64,000 nucleotides of DNA from Streptomyces roseoverticillatus (GTDB lineage: Bacteria > Actinomycetota > Actinomycetes > Streptomycetales > Streptomycetaceae), in assembly GCF_000719265.1 (NCBI RefSeq), contig NZ_JOFL01000015.1, forward strand, positions 67,773 through 131,772, given 5' to 3'. The notes under the pieces were generated by a model. That model did not search any database, had not been told where the DNA came from, and was given only the letters and a program-made list of their open reading frames with translations. The position numbers and the translations under genes are program-made. Within the stretch, counting starts at the first letter, position 1; the number at the start of each line of letters is the position of its first letter. This document shows, piece after piece, positions 1-8,876 of this stretch.

Positions 1-434
1 ACCGACGCCGGCCCGTGCCGCAGCACCTCCGGCTCGTGCTCCAGCCGCTGCCGCAGCCGCGCGAGCGGGCTGCCCTCGCCGTGCCGCACCGTCACGACGA
101 ACGAGTCGCCGACGAACAGCATCAGCTCGCCCGTCGTGACCGTGTCCGCGTCGTCGTCGTACGTGACCGGCTTGAGCACGACGAACAGCGAGCCGTTGTA
201 GAGCTCCAGCTTCGGCCGCTGATGCGCCTTCAGCGCGTCCTCCACCGCCAGCGGGTGCAGGTTGAACTCGCTCGTGATGAGGGCGAACTCCTCCTCCGTC
301 GGCTCGTGCAGCCCGACCCACAAGAAGGAGTCCCCCGCCGCCCGCGCCTCGTCCAGGGCGTCGGAGAAGTCGGCGGGGCCCTCGGTGCGGCGTCCGTTGC
401 GGTAAATGGCACAGTCCACGATCACGCAGGGCAT
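1..434 (-). CDS. corA: CorA-family magnesium/divalent cation transporter, N-terminal part (cut by window edge)
   Basis: The reading frame runs from an ATG at 434 off the left edge and shows the first 144 residues. It begins MPCVIVDCAIYRNG and contains LWVGLHEPTEEEF and FNLHPLAVEDAL, the usual signatures of the cytoplasmic funnel domain of CorA-like Mg2+ transporters. The two C-terminal membrane helices with the GMN motif would lie outside the window, so channel function cannot be confirmed. The ATG has only a weak upstream ribosome site. The gene is divergent from the phosphatase gene at 532, with about 97 bp between the starts. Family assignment comes from recognised sequence and the exact transported ion is inferred. 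Confidence 0.85.
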   Translation of the reverse strand, partial: MPCVIVDCAIYRNGRRTEGPADFSDALDEARAAGDSFLWVGLHEPTEEEFALITSEFNLHPLAVEDALKAHQRPKLELYNGSLFVVLKPVTYDDDADTVTTGELMLFVGDSFVVTVRHGEGSPLARLRQRLEHEPEVLRHGPAS

Positions 435-518
435 TTTGCCGCCGATCGGCCGCGTACACACGGCACCGGACACCAACGGCACGGAAAATGCTCACGGCGG
501 CCCCGGCCGGCCCGGGAC

Positions 519-524
519 TAGGCT
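519..524 (+). promoter_or_regulatory. -10 element of a probable leaderless promoter (phosphatase gene)
   Basis: TAGGCT ends 7 nt before the ATG at 532, and no ribosome-binding site is present between them. A transcript would start at or next to the start codon. No convincing -35 box is visible. Confidence 0.45.
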
Positions 525-531
525 GACCGTC

Positions 532-1236
532 ATGCCCACGCTGATCCTGGTCCGGCACGGCCGGTCCACCGCCAACACCGGCGGAGTGCTCGCGGGACGG
601 ACCCCCGGCATCGCCCTGGACGAGCGCGGCACCGCCCAGGCGGCCGCCCTCCCGGCCCGGCTCGCGCGGGTGCCGCTCGCGGCCGCCGTCACCAGCCCCC
701 TCCAGCGCTGCCGCGAGACCCTGGCGCCCCTCCTCGCCGCCCGCCCCGGGCTGCCCCTGCACACCGACGAGCGCGTCGGCGAGTGCGACTACGGAGACTG
801 GTCCGGCCGCAAGATCGCCGAGCTCGCGGCCGAGCCGCTCTGGGAGGTCGTCCAGCGCCACCCGTCCTCCGCCGCCTTCCCCGGCGGCGAGTCCGTACGG
901 GCCATGCAGGCCCGCGCCGTCGACGCCGTACGGGACTGGAACGCCCGCATGGAGGCCGGGCACGGCCACGACGCCTGCTACCTGGTGTGCACGCACGGAG
1001 ACATCATCAAGGCGCTCGTCGCCGACGCCCTGGGCCTGCACCTCGACCTCTTCCAGCGCATCGCCGTCGACCCCTGCTCGGTCACCGCCGTCCGCTACAC
1101 CCGGCTGCGCCCCTTCCTGGTGCGCCTCGGCGACACCGGCGACCTGCGCGGCCTCGCGCCGCACGAGGAGACGCCCGGGCAGGCGCGGCGCCCGGAGGAG
1201 GACGGCGTCGTGGGGGGCGGGGCGGGGGCACCGTGA
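532..1236 (+). CDS. Histidine phosphatase family protein (MSMEG_4193-type putative phosphomutase)
   Basis: A 234-residue protein of the phosphoglycerate-mutase-like histidine phosphatase superfamily. The catalytic RHG triad is at residues 8-10 (LILVRHGRST). A second-histidine motif, CTHGD, lies near residue 155, and an acidic residue sits at Glu84 in GECDYGDWSG, so the active site looks complete. The Pro/Gly-rich C-terminal tail after about residue 205 is probably disordered. The start at 532 is chosen because the phosphatase motif begins at once and a -10-like box lies 7 nt upstream; an in-frame extension to 406 would overlap corA. It is the first gene of a conserved actinobacterial set with a DUF3090 gene and a kinase-like gene ahead of mshC. 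The substrate is unknown. Confidence 0.88.
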   Translation: MPTLILVRHGRSTANTGGVLAGRTPGIALDERGTAQAAALPARLARVPLAAAVTSPLQRCRETLAPLLAARPGLPLHTDERVGECDYGDWSGRKIAELAAEPLWEVVQRHPSSAAFPGGESVRAMQARAVDAVRDWNARMEAGHGHDACYLVCTHGDIIKALVADALGLHLDLFQRIAVDPCSVTAVRYTRLRPFLVRLGDTGDLRGLAPHEETPGQARRPEEDGVVGGGAGAP

Positions 1237-1364
1237 TCGTGCCGCGCAGTAGGGTGGTGACGCGGCAGAGTCCGCCCGTCACCCCGTGACCGGCGCCGGA
1301 CCCACCGAGCACGATCGCCCGCACCACGATCGCCCGAACCGCCCGAACCAAATGGAGCAGGACG

Positions 1365-1955
1365 TTGTCCCGTCAGGTGTTCCTCTACGATCCGCCGGAC
1401 CGTTTCATCGCCGGTACGGTCGGGCTGCCTGGCCGCCGCACCTTCTTCCTGCAGGCCACCGCGGCCGGCCGCACCACCACCGTCGCCCTGGAGAAGGCCC
1501 AGGTCGAGGCGCTCGCCGAGCGCATCGACGAGCTGCTGGACGAGGTCGTCCGGCGCACCGGCGGCAGCGCCCCCGTGCCCGCGGTCGCCCCGGCCGAGCT
1601 CGCCGACACGGCTCCGCTCCAGACCCCCGTCGAGGAGGAGTTCCGCGTCGGCACCATGGCCCTGGCCTGGGACGGCGAGCACCAGCGCATGATCGTCGAG
1701 GCCCAGGCCCTCGTCGAGCTGGACGCCGCCACCGACGAGGACCTCGCCGAGGCCGAGGAGCGCCTCCTGCAGGACGAGACGAACGGACCGCCGATGCTGC
1801 GCGTCCGCATCACCGGCACCATGGCCCGCGCCTTCGCCAAGCGCGCCCTGGAGGTCGTGAACGCCGGCCGCCCGCCGTGCCCGCTGTGCAGTCTGCCGCT
1901 CGATCCGGAGGGACACGTATGTCCGCGCCAGAACGGATACCGCCGCGGCGCGTGA
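1365..1955 (+). CDS. DUF3090 family protein with C-terminal Cys/His cluster
   Basis: A 196-residue protein starting at a TTG (1365) behind a GGAGCAGGA ribosome site. The N-terminal half (SRQVFLYDPPDRFIAGTVG) and the acidic middle match the DUF3090 family as I remember it, found mainly in actinobacteria. The last 25 residues hold CPLC (172-175), then His184 and Cys186, a possible zinc knuckle. Its 3' end overlaps the next gene by 37 nt, so the two are translationally coupled. No biochemical function is known to me. Position between a phosphatase and a kinase-like protein suggests a partner or regulator role, which is inference only. Confidence 0.85.
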   Translation: MSRQVFLYDPPDRFIAGTVGLPGRRTFFLQATAAGRTTTVALEKAQVEALAERIDELLDEVVRRTGGSAPVPAVAPAELADTAPLQTPVEEEFRVGTMALAWDGEHQRMIVEAQALVELDAATDEDLAEAEERLLQDETNGPPMLRVRITGTMARAFAKRALEVVNAGRPPCPLCSLPLDPEGHVCPRQNGYRRGA

Positions 1956-2740
1956 GTCCGCAGGAGCTGCTGGCCGAGGGCGAGCTGACGGTCCGTGGCC
2001 GGATCTCCGGGGCGTCCAACGCCGTGCTGTACTGCACGGTCGAGCACGAGGGCGTGAGCGCCGCCTGCGTCTACAAGCCCGTCGCGGGGGAGCGGCCCCT
2101 GTGGGACTTCCCCGACGGCACCCTCGCCCAGCGCGAGGTCGCCGCGTACGAGCTCTCCGAGGCCATGGGGTGGGGCCTGATCCCGCCCACGGTGCTGCGC
2201 GACGGCCCCTACGGCGAGGGCATGTGCCAGCTGTGGATCGAGGCCTCCGCCGAGGACTCCGCGCTGCTCGCGCTCGTCGACGGCGAGGAGCCGGAACCGG
2301 GCTGGAAGGCCGTGGGCCTCGCGGACGTGGGGGAGGAGCGCACGGCGCTGCTCGTGCACGCCGACGACGAGCGGCTGCGCCGGCTGGCCGTGCTGGACGC
2401 CGTGATCAACAACGGGGACCGCAAGGGCGGCCACCTGCTCCCGGCCGCGGACGGCCGGCTCTATGCGATTGATCACGGAGTGACCTTCAACGCCGACGAC
2501 AAGCTGCGCACGCTGCTGTGGGGCTGGGCGGGCGAGCCGCTCACGGACGAGGCCATGGAGGCGCTGCGGCGGCTTTCGGCCAATCTGGCCGACGAGGGCC
2601 CATTGGCGGGGCGGCTCGCCGAGCTCTTGACGGCCGCGGAGATCGATGCGCTGCGGGGCCGGGTGGCGGAGCTGCTCCGGACGGGACGGCACCGCGAGCC
2701 CAGTGGGCAGTGGCCCGCGATTCCGTGGCCGCCGGTGTGA
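1919..2740 (+). CDS. SCO1664-family phosphoinositide 3/4-kinase-like (HipA-fold) protein
   Basis: A 273-residue protein with residues expected of the PI3/4-kinase/HipA-like fold: an ATP-contacting lysine in VYKP (Lys53), a catalytic-loop-like DAVINNGDRKGGH (160-172), and a metal-binding IDHG (184-187) comparable to DFG. All three are intact, so it may be an active kinase, but no substrate is established. The ATG at 1919 overlaps the end of the DUF3090 gene. The segment upstream in the same frame lacks family sequence and is excluded. In many actinobacteria this gene travels with the phosphatase, the DUF3090 gene and mshC (recalled, not searched). Confidence 0.82.
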   Translation: MSAPERIPPRRVSPQELLAEGELTVRGRISGASNAVLYCTVEHEGVSAACVYKPVAGERPLWDFPDGTLAQREVAAYELSEAMGWGLIPPTVLRDGPYGEGMCQLWIEASAEDSALLALVDGEEPEPGWKAVGLADVGEERTALLVHADDERLRRLAVLDAVINNGDRKGGHLLPAADGRLYAIDHGVTFNADDKLRTLLWGWAGEPLTDEAMEALRRLSANLADEGPLAGRLAELLTAAEIDALRGRVAELLRTGRHREPSGQWPAIPWPPV

Positions 2741-2887
2741 GTGTCGGCCCCCGCCGCGCCCCGGAGAGCCTCGCCCCCGAACGCCGGCCGGGCTTGATCT
2801 ATTCCCCTGCACACCCCGGGAACTTCCACAAGAGCGCCTGTTCGGCCAAGAGCCGGATCCGGTTCGTATCCGGAACATGCGTCCGGT

Positions 2888-2893
2888 TACGCT
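2888..2893 (+). promoter_or_regulatory. -10 element of a leaderless mshC promoter
   Basis: TACGCT lies exactly 6 nt before the mshC ATG (2900), and no Shine-Dalgarno sequence precedes the start. The local sequence closely resembles the trmI start region (23246), suggesting the same leaderless promoter class. Confidence 0.5.
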
Positions 2894-2899
2894 CGTGAC

Positions 2900-4129
2900 A
2901 TGCATGCCTGGCCCGCTTCTGAGGTTCCCGCCCTGCCCGGCAGTGGCCGCGACCTCCGGATCCACGACACCGCGACCGGCGGACGGGTGACCCTCGTCCC
3001 CGGCCCCGTCGCCCGTATCTACGTCTGCGGCATCACGCCGTACGACGCCACCCACATGGGACACGCGGCGACCTACAACGCGTTCGACCTCGTTCAGCGC
3101 GTGTGGCTCGACACCAAGCGGCAGGTTCACTACGTCCAGAACGTCACCGACATCGACGACCCGCTGCTGGAGCGGGCCGTCGCCAACGGCGACGACTGGA
3201 CCGAGCTCGCCGAGCGGGAGACCGCCCTCTTCCGCGAGGACATGACCGCCCTGCGGATGCTCCCGCCCCGGCACTACATCGGCGCCGTCGAGTCGATACC
3301 GAAGATCGTCCCCCTGGTGGAGCGCCTGCGCGACGCCGGCGCCGCCTACGAGCTCGACGGCGACGTCTACTTCTCCGTCGAGTCCGACACCCGCTTCGGC
3401 GAGGTCTCCGGCCTCGACGCCGAGGCCATGCGCCTGCTCTCCGCGGAGCGCGGCGGCGACCCGGACCGCCCGGGCAAGAAGAACCCGCTGGACCCCATGC
3501 TGTGGATGGCCGCCCGCCCGGGCGAGCCCAGCTGGGACGGCGCCTCGCTCGGCCCCGGCCGCCCCGGCTGGCACATCGAGTGCGTCGCCATCGCCCTGGA
3601 GCACTTCGGCATGGGCTTCGACGTCCAGGGCGGCGGCTCCGACCTCGTCTTCCCGCACCACGAGATGGGCGCCTCGCACGCCCAGGTCCTCACCGGCGAG
3701 CACCCCTACGCCAAGACCTACGTCCACGCCGGCATGGTCGCGCTCCACGGCGAGAAGATGTCCAAATCCAAGGGCAACCTCGTCTTCGTCTCGGCCCTGC
3801 GCCGCGACGGTGTCGACCCGGCCGCGATCCGGCTCGCGCTCCTCGCGCACCACTACCGCGCCGACTGGGAGTGGACCGACGCCGTCCTGCACGAGGCCGT
3901 CGAGCGCCTCGGCCGCTGGCGCGCCGCCGTCTCGCGCCCCGACGGCCCGTCCGCCGACGCGCTGGTGGAGGAGATCCGCGAGGCCCTCGCGGACGACCTC
4001 GACTCGCCCCGCGCCCTCGCGGCGATCGACCGCTGGGCGGCCGCCCAGGCCGCTGACGGCGGCACGGAGGAGGGCGCGCCCGGCGTCGTCTCCCGGGCCG
4101 TCGACGCCCTGCTCGGCGTGGCGCTGTGA
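2900..4129 (+). CDS. mshC: L-cysteine:1D-myo-inositol 2-amino-2-deoxy-alpha-D-glucopyranoside ligase
   Basis: A 409-residue ATP-dependent ligase that joins cysteine to GlcN-Ins in mycothiol synthesis, a cytoplasmic pathway of actinobacteria. It is a cysteinyl-tRNA-synthetase paralogue. It has a HIGH-like THMGH at 51-55, KMSKS at 286-290, and zinc-binding candidates Cys43 ([12 protein letters not shown]), Cys228 (WHIEC) and His253 (FPHHE). Length matches MshC rather than the longer CysS, and there is no anticodon-binding tail. The start codon lies directly behind a -10 box, so the mRNA is probably leaderless. A perfect hairpin terminator follows the stop codon. Confidence 0.96.
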   Translation: MHAWPASEVPALPGSGRDLRIHDTATGGRVTLVPGPVARIYVCGITPYDATHMGHAATYNAFDLVQRVWLDTKRQVHYVQNVTDIDDPLLERAVANGDDWTELAERETALFREDMTALRMLPPRHYIGAVESIPKIVPLVERLRDAGAAYELDGDVYFSVESDTRFGEVSGLDAEAMRLLSAERGGDPDRPGKKNPLDPMLWMAARPGEPSWDGASLGPGRPGWHIECVAIALEHFGMGFDVQGGGSDLVFPHHEMGASHAQVLTGEHPYAKTYVHAGMVALHGEKMSKSKGNLVFVSALRRDGVDPAAIRLALLAHHYRADWEWTDAVLHEAVERLGRWRAAVSRPDGPSADALVEEIREALADDLDSPRALAAIDRWAAAQAADGGTEEGAPGVVSRAVDALLGVAL

Positions 4130-4153
4130 CGCGCTGAACCGCACGACAGCAAA

Positions 4154-4181
4154 GGGGGCGCTCCCGGCCGGGAGCGCCCCC
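4154..4181 (+). terminator. Perfect palindromic terminator after mshC
   Basis: A self-complementary 28-bp sequence (14 + 14, no fixed loop) rich in G and C, followed by a pyrimidine stretch ending in TTCTCTTG. It starts 24 bp after the mshC stop. Confidence 0.8.
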
Positions 4182-4217
4182 TTCTCTTGTGCGGAGAGGC
4201 GTCCCGGGCAAGCGGAA

Positions 4218-4256
4218 GGGCCGGGTGCGCACCGCTCTGCGGTGCGCACCCGGCCC
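4218..4256 (-). terminator. 18-bp stem terminator after metH
   Basis: Two perfect 18-nt arms (4218-4235 and 4239-4256) are separated by a 3-nt loop. It sits 13 bp beyond the metH stop codon and, with the hairpin at 4154, separates two convergent genes. Confidence 0.8.
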
Positions 4257-4269
4257 TCGGGCGTTCTGC

Positions 4270-7200
4270 TCAGCGCGCGTTGAAGTACTTCGCCTCCGGG
4301 TGGTGGATGACGATCGCGTCGGTGGACTGCTCCGGGTGCAGCTGGAACTCCTCGGAGAGGTGGACTCCGATGCGCTCCGGCTGCAGCAGGTCCGCGATCT
4401 TGGCGCGGTCCTCCAGGTTCGGGCAGGCGCCGTAGCCCAGGGAGAAGCGGGCGCCGCGGTACTTCAGGGCGAACATGTCCTCGACGTCCGCCGGGTCCTC
4501 GCCGGCGAAGCCGAGCTCGGCGCGCACGCGGGCGTGCCAGTACTCGGCCATGGCCTCGGCCAGCTGGACGGACAGGCCGTGGAGTTCGAGGTAGTCGCGG
4601 TAGGCGTCGGCGGCGAACAGCTCGGCCGTGGCCTCCCCGATCCGGGAGCCGACCGTGACCACCTGCAGGCCCACCACGTCCGTCTCGCCGGACTCCTCCG
4701 GGCGGAAGTAGTCCGCGAGGCACAGCCGGCGCCCGCGCCGCTGCCGGGGGAAGGTGAAGCGCGTGCGCTCCGTGCCGTCCTCGTTCAGGAGGATGAGGTC
4801 GTCGCCCTTGGAGTAGCAGGGGAAGTAGCCGTAGACGACGGCCGCTTCGAGCAGGTTCTCGGTGTGGAGCTTGTCCAGCCAGCCGCGCAGCCGCGGGCGG
4901 CCCTCGGTCTCCACCAGCTCCTCGTAGGTGGGGCCGCCGGCGCGGGCCTGCTTCAGGCCCCACTGGCCCTTGAACAGCGCGCCCTCGTCCAGCCAGGACG
5001 CGTAGTCCTTCAGCGGGATGCCCTTGACGACGCGCGTGCCCCGGAACGGCGGCTCCGGCACGCGGTTGTCGACGGCGACGTCGGAGCGGACGGAGCCCTC
5101 GGGCTCCTCCACCTCCAGAACGGCCGTCGCCGCCTTCTTCGCCACCCGCCGCTGCTTGAGCTCCGGCAGGGACGCGCCCGGCACACCCCGCTTGACGGCG
5201 ATCAGCGCGTCCATCAGGCGCAGGCCCTCGAAGGCGTCGCGGGCGTAGCGCACCTCGCCGTCGTAGATCTCGTGCAGGTCCTGCTCGACGTAGGCCCGGG
5301 TGAGGGCCGCACCGCCGAGGATCACCGGGTAGGTGGCCGCCAGCTTGCGCTGGTTGAGCTCCTCCAGGTTCTCCTTCATGATCACGGTGGACTTCACCAG
5401 GAGGCCGGACATGCCGATGACGTCCGCCCGGTGCTCCTCGGCGGCCTCCAGGATCGCCGAGACCGGCTGCTTGATGCCCAGGTTGACGACGTTGTAGCCG
5501 TTGTTGGACAGGATGATGTCGACCAGGTTCTTGCCGATGTCGTGGACGTCGCCGCGGACGGTGGCCAGCACGATCGTGCCCTTGCCCTCCGCGTCCGACT
5601 TCTCCATGTGCGGCTCCAGATAAGCCACCGCCGTCTTCATCACCTCGGCCGACTGGAGCACGAACGGCAGCTGCATCTGGCCCGAGCCGAACAGCTCGCC
5701 GACGACCTTCATGCCCTCCAGCAGCGTGTCGTTGACGATGGCCAGCGCCGGGCGCTCGGCGAGCGCCGCGTCGAGGTCCGCGTCCAGGCCGTTCTTCTCG
5801 CCGTCGATGATCCGGCGCCGCAGCCGCTCCTCCAGCGGCAGCGCGGCCAGCTCCTCGGCCTTGCCCGCCTTCATGGACTTGGTGTCCACGCCGTCGAAGA
5901 GCTCCAGCAGGCGCTGGAGCGGGTCGTAGCCCTCGCTGCGGCGGTCGTAGATCAGGTCGCCGGCGACCTTGACCTGCTCCTCGTCCAGGCGCGCGATGGG
6001 CAGGATCTTCGAGGCGTGGACGATGGCGGAGTCCAGGCCGGCCTTGACGCACTCGTCCAGGAAGACGGAGTTGAGGACCATGCGGGCGGCCGGGTTGAGG
6101 CCGAAGGAGATGTTTGACAGGCCCAGCGTCGTCTGCACGTCGGGGTGGCGGCGCTTGAGCTCGCGGATCGCCTCGATGGTGGCGATGCCGTCCTTGCGGG
6201 ACTCCTCCTGCCCGGTGCAGATGGTGAAGGTGAGGCAGTCGATGAGGATGTCCGACTCCAGCACCCCCCAGTTGCCCGTCAGGTCGGCGATCAGCCGCTC
6301 CGCGATCTCGACCTTCTTCTCGACGGTGCGGGCCTGGCCCTCCTCGTCGATGGTGAGCGCGATCAGCGCGGCGCCGTGCTCGGCCGCCAGCCGGGTGATC
6401 CGCGCGAACCGCGACTCCGGGCCGTCGCCGTCCTCGTAGTTGACGGAGTTGATGACGGCCCGGCCGCCCAGCTTCTCCAGGCCCGCCTGGATGACGGCCG
6501 GTTCGGTGGAGTCCAGCACGATGGGCAGCGTCGAGGCGGTGGCGAAGCGGCCGGCGATCTCGGCCATGTCCGCCACGCCGTCCCGGCCCACGTAGTCCAC
6601 GCACAGGTCGAGCAGGTGGGCGCCCTCGCGGATCTGATCGCGGGCCATCTCCACGCAGTCGTCCCAGCGGCCGTCCAGCATGGCCTCGCGGAACTTCTTC
6701 GAGCCGTTGGCGTTCGTCCGCTCACCGATGGCCAGGTACGCGGTGTCCTGGCGGAAGGGGACCGTCTGGTAGAGCGAGGCGGCGCCCGGCTCGGGGCGCG
6801 GCTCCCGCTCGGTGGGCCGCAGCCCGCGCACGCGCTCGACCACCTGGCGCAGGTGCTCCGGGGTCGTGCCGCAGCAGCCGCCGACCAGGGACAGCCCGTA
6901 CTCCCGGACGAAGGTCTCGTGGGCGTCCGCGAGCTCCGCCGGGCTGAGCGGGTAGTGCGCGCCGTCCTTGCCCAGGACCGGCAGGCCGGCGTTGGGCATG
7001 GCCGAGACGCGGGTACGGGCGTGCCGCGAGAGATAGCGCAGGTGTTCGCTCATCTCGGCCGGCCCGGTGGCGCAGTTGAGGCCGATCATGTCGATGCCCA
7101 GCGGCTCCAGGGCGGTCAGCGCCGCGCCGATCTCGGAGCCCAGGAGCATCGTGCCGGTGGTCTCGACGGTCACCTGGACGAGCAGCGGAAGGTCCGCGCC

Positions 7201-7779
7201 CAGGGACTCCATGGCGCGGCGGGCGCCGATGACCGAGGCCTTGGTCTGCAGCAGGTCCTGGGTGGTCTCCACCAGGACCGCGTCGACGCCGCCGGCCACC
7301 AGGCCCTCGACGTTCTGCTGGTAGGCGTCGCGCAGGCTGGTGTACGGGGCGTGGCCGAGCGTCGGCAGCTTGGTGCCCGGCCCCACCGAGCCCAGCACCC
7401 AGCGGGTCCGCCCGTCGCGGGCGGTGAAGTCGTCGGCGGCCTCGCGGGCGACGCGGGCGCCGGCCTCGGAGAGCTCGAAGATGCGGTGCGCCACGTCGTA
7501 CTCGCCGAGGGCGGCGAGGTTGGCGCCGAAGGTGTTGGTCTCCACGCAGTCCACGCCCACGGCGAAGTACGCCTCGTGGACAGAGCGGACGATGTCGGGG
7601 CGGGTGACGTTCAGGATCTCGTTGCAGCCTTCGAGCTGCTCGAAGTCCTCCATGCTCGGGTCCTGCGCCTGCAGCATCGTGCCCATGGCCCCGTCGGCCA
7701 CCACGACCCGGGAGGCGAGTGCCTCCCGCAGTTCGGAGGCTCGGGCGGTGCTTGCGGTCGATGGCGTGAACGAGGCCAT
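4270..7779 (-). CDS. metH: Cobalamin-dependent methionine synthase
   Basis: A 1,169-residue four-module enzyme that methylates homocysteine from 5-methyltetrahydrofolate through methylcobalamin. The modules appear in canonical order. The homocysteine domain (1-310) has zinc cysteines Cys236 in LNCATG and Cys302/303 in GGCCGT. The pterin domain spans about 340-610. The cap and B12 domain spans about 640-880, with DVHDIG at 744-749 and His746 as lower cobalt ligand. The AdoMet reactivation domain extends to the end. The start is set at ATG 7779 (MASFTPSTAS); an in-frame upstream ATG at 7839 lies inside a structured leader and encodes no conserved sequence. The gene stands alone, divergent from gylR. 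Confidence 0.97.
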   Translation of the reverse strand: MASFTPSTASTARASELREALASRVVVADGAMGTMLQAQDPSMEDFEQLEGCNEILNVTRPDIVRSVHEAYFAVGVDCVETNTFGANLAALGEYDVAHRIFELSEAGARVAREAADDFTARDGRTRWVLGSVGPGTKLPTLGHAPYTSLRDAYQQNVEGLVAGGVDAVLVETTQDLLQTKASVIGARRAMESLGADLPLLVQVTVETTGTMLLGSEIGAALTALEPLGIDMIGLNCATGPAEMSEHLRYLSRHARTRVSAMPNAGLPVLGKDGAHYPLSPAELADAHETFVREYGLSLVGGCCGTTPEHLRQVVERVRGLRPTEREPRPEPGAASLYQTVPFRQDTAYLAIGERTNANGSKKFREAMLDGRWDDCVEMARDQIREGAHLLDLCVDYVGRDGVADMAEIAGRFATASTLPIVLDSTEPAVIQAGLEKLGGRAVINSVNYEDGDGPESRFARITRLAAEHGAALIALTIDEEGQARTVEKKVEIAERLIADLTGNWGVLESDILIDCLTFTICTGQEESRKDGIATIEAIRELKRRHPDVQTTLGLSNISFGLNPAARMVLNSVFLDECVKAGLDSAIVHASKILPIARLDEEQVKVAGDLIYDRRSEGYDPLQRLLELFDGVDTKSMKAGKAEELAALPLEERLRRRIIDGEKNGLDADLDAALAERPALAIVNDTLLEGMKVVGELFGSGQMQLPFVLQSAEVMKTAVAYLEPHMEKSDAEGKGTIVLATVRGDVHDIGKNLVDIILSNNGYNVVNLGIKQPVSAILEAAEEHRADVIGMSGLLVKSTVIMKENLEELNQRKLAATYPVILGGAALTRAYVEQDLHEIYDGEVRYARDAFEGLRLMDALIAVKRGVPGASLPELKQRRVAKKAATAVLEVEEPEGSVRSDVAVDNRVPEPPFRGTRVVKGIPLKDYASWLDEGALFKGQWGLKQARAGGPTYEELVETEGRPRLRGWLDKLHTENLLEAAVVYGYFPCYSKGDDLILLNEDGTERTRFTFPRQRRGRRLCLADYFRPEESGETDVVGLQVVTVGSRIGEATAELFAADAYRDYLELHGLSVQLAEAMAEYWHARVRAELGFAGEDPADVEDMFALKYRGARFSLGYGACPNLEDRAKIADLLQPERIGVHLSEEFQLHPEQSTDAIVIHHPEAKYFNAR

Positions 7780-7799
7780 GGAAGTGCTCCCGGGGTTGC

Positions 7800-7845
7800 G
7801 ACGGCTGTCGGCTTTGCGCCCTCGCGGAAGAAGGCGCACGCCGTC
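7800..7845 (-). promoter_or_regulatory. Two-stem structured leader upstream of metH
   Basis: In the metH transcript two nested 6-bp stems can form: an outer GACGGC/GCCGTC (7840-7845 with 7800-7805) and an inner TGCGCC/GGCGCA (7833-7838 with 7815-7820). It ends 20 nt before the ATG. It does not resemble a B12 riboswitch. It could be an unassigned leader element or incidental. Confidence 0.3.
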
Positions 7846-8000
7846 AGCGTAACTGCCGGAACCGGAATTCGGGCGGGTGTCCCACGCTTCGGATACGGGA
7901 CGGATACGCGGCGGACGGGGCCGTGCGCGGCGCCCGCAGCATCTCGGCGATCATGGTTCCGCCGCCGGTCAGCTATCTCCTGGTCGGCATCGGCCGATAG

Positions 8001-8018
8001 TGTTCAGCAATGCCGAAC
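8001..8018 (+). promoter_or_regulatory. GylR-type operator upstream of gylR
   Basis: The 18-bp site TGTTCAGCAATGCCGAAC is an imperfect palindrome. It matches, in inverted orientation, 15 of 18 bases of the site at 8964-8981 in front of glpF. The shared sequence fits autoregulation plus operon control by GylR. Confidence 0.6.
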
Positions 8019-8042
8019 GGGCATTTCGGAGGAGGTTGAGCG

Positions 8043-8807
8043 ATGGCACGGACCATCCAGTCGCTCGAACGGGCGGCAGCGATGCTACGGCTGCTCGCGG
8101 GGGGCGAACGACGGCTGGGACTGTCCGATGTGGCCTCCGCACTCGGGCTGGCCAAGGGCACCGCCCACGGCATCCTGCGCACCCTGCAGCAGGAGGGCTT
8201 CGTCGAGCAGGACCCCGCCTCGGGGCGCTACCAGCTCGGCGCCGAGCTGCTGCGCCTGGGCAACAGCTACTTGGACGTACACGAACTGCGGGCCCGCGCC
8301 CTGCTGTGGGCGGACGACCTGGCCCGTTCCAGCGGCGAGAGCGTCTACCTGGGCGTCCTGCACCAGCAGGGGGTGCTCATCGTCCACCACGTCTTCCGGC
8401 CGGACGACAGCCGCCAGGTGCTGGAGGTGGGCGCCATGCAGCCGCTGCACAGCACGGCCCTCGGCAAGGTGCTGTGCGCCTACGACCCGGTGGCGCACAG
8501 CCAGCTGCTGGAGGCCGAGCGCGAGGCGTTCACCGGGCAGACGGTCACCGCGCTGCCCGACCTGGAGGGAGTGCTGGACCTGACCCGCGCCCGCGGCTGG
8601 GCCGCGGACGTCGAGGAGACCTGGGAGGGCGTGGCCTCGGTGGCCGCCCCCATCCACGACCGGCACCGGATGCCCGTGGGGGCCGTCGGCATCACGGGCG
8701 CGGTGGAGCGGGTCTGCGAGGACGGCGAGCTGCGGGCGCAGCTGGTCGCCGCCGTCCGGGACTGCGCGCGCGCCGTCTCCCGCGACCTGGGCGCGGGCCG
8801 CTTCTGA
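8043..8807 (+). CDS. gylR: IclR-family regulator of glycerol catabolism (GylR)
   Basis: A 254-residue IclR-type protein with an N-terminal winged helix-turn-helix (about residues 5-65; LSDVASALGLAKGTAHGILR) and a C-terminal effector-binding domain. In Streptomyces the member adjacent to the glycerol operon is GylR, a repressor reported to respond to glycerol 3-phosphate. ATG 8043 follows a strong GGAGGAGG ribosome site. Paired operator-like sites flank the gene at 8001 and 8964. It is transcribed in the same direction as glpFKD, 301 bp upstream, and divergently from metH. Confidence 0.92.
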   Translation: MARTIQSLERAAAMLRLLAGGERRLGLSDVASALGLAKGTAHGILRTLQQEGFVEQDPASGRYQLGAELLRLGNSYLDVHELRARALLWADDLARSSGESVYLGVLHQQGVLIVHHVFRPDDSRQVLEVGAMQPLHSTALGKVLCAYDPVAHSQLLEAEREAFTGQTVTALPDLEGVLDLTRARGWAADVEETWEGVASVAAPIHDRHRMPVGAVGITGAVERVCEDGELRAQLVAAVRDCARAVSRDLGAGRF

Positions 8808-8876
8808 CACCGGGGACTTTGTTGTGCCCGGTGGTGACTACCGGGTACTACTGGTCGGTAACCGATCGTGTCCAGT

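Noticed and set aside
2872..2897. SigR-type promoter (GGAAC-N18-GTG) upstream of mshC
   Set aside because: The -10 part would put the transcription start inside the coding sequence, after the ATG, and GTG departs from the GTT consensus. The leaderless TACGCT box fits better.
1385..6604. A 1,739-codon open frame on the minus strand spanning several genes
   Set aside because: It runs antisense to the DUF3090, kinase-like and mshC genes and out of frame with metH, is Arg/Gly/Ala-rich without domain motifs, and reflects GC-rich third-position bias.
7780..8042. Cobalamin riboswitch before metH
   Set aside because: I could not find the conserved B12-box core or enough length for the aptamer on the metH strand; only small stems are present.
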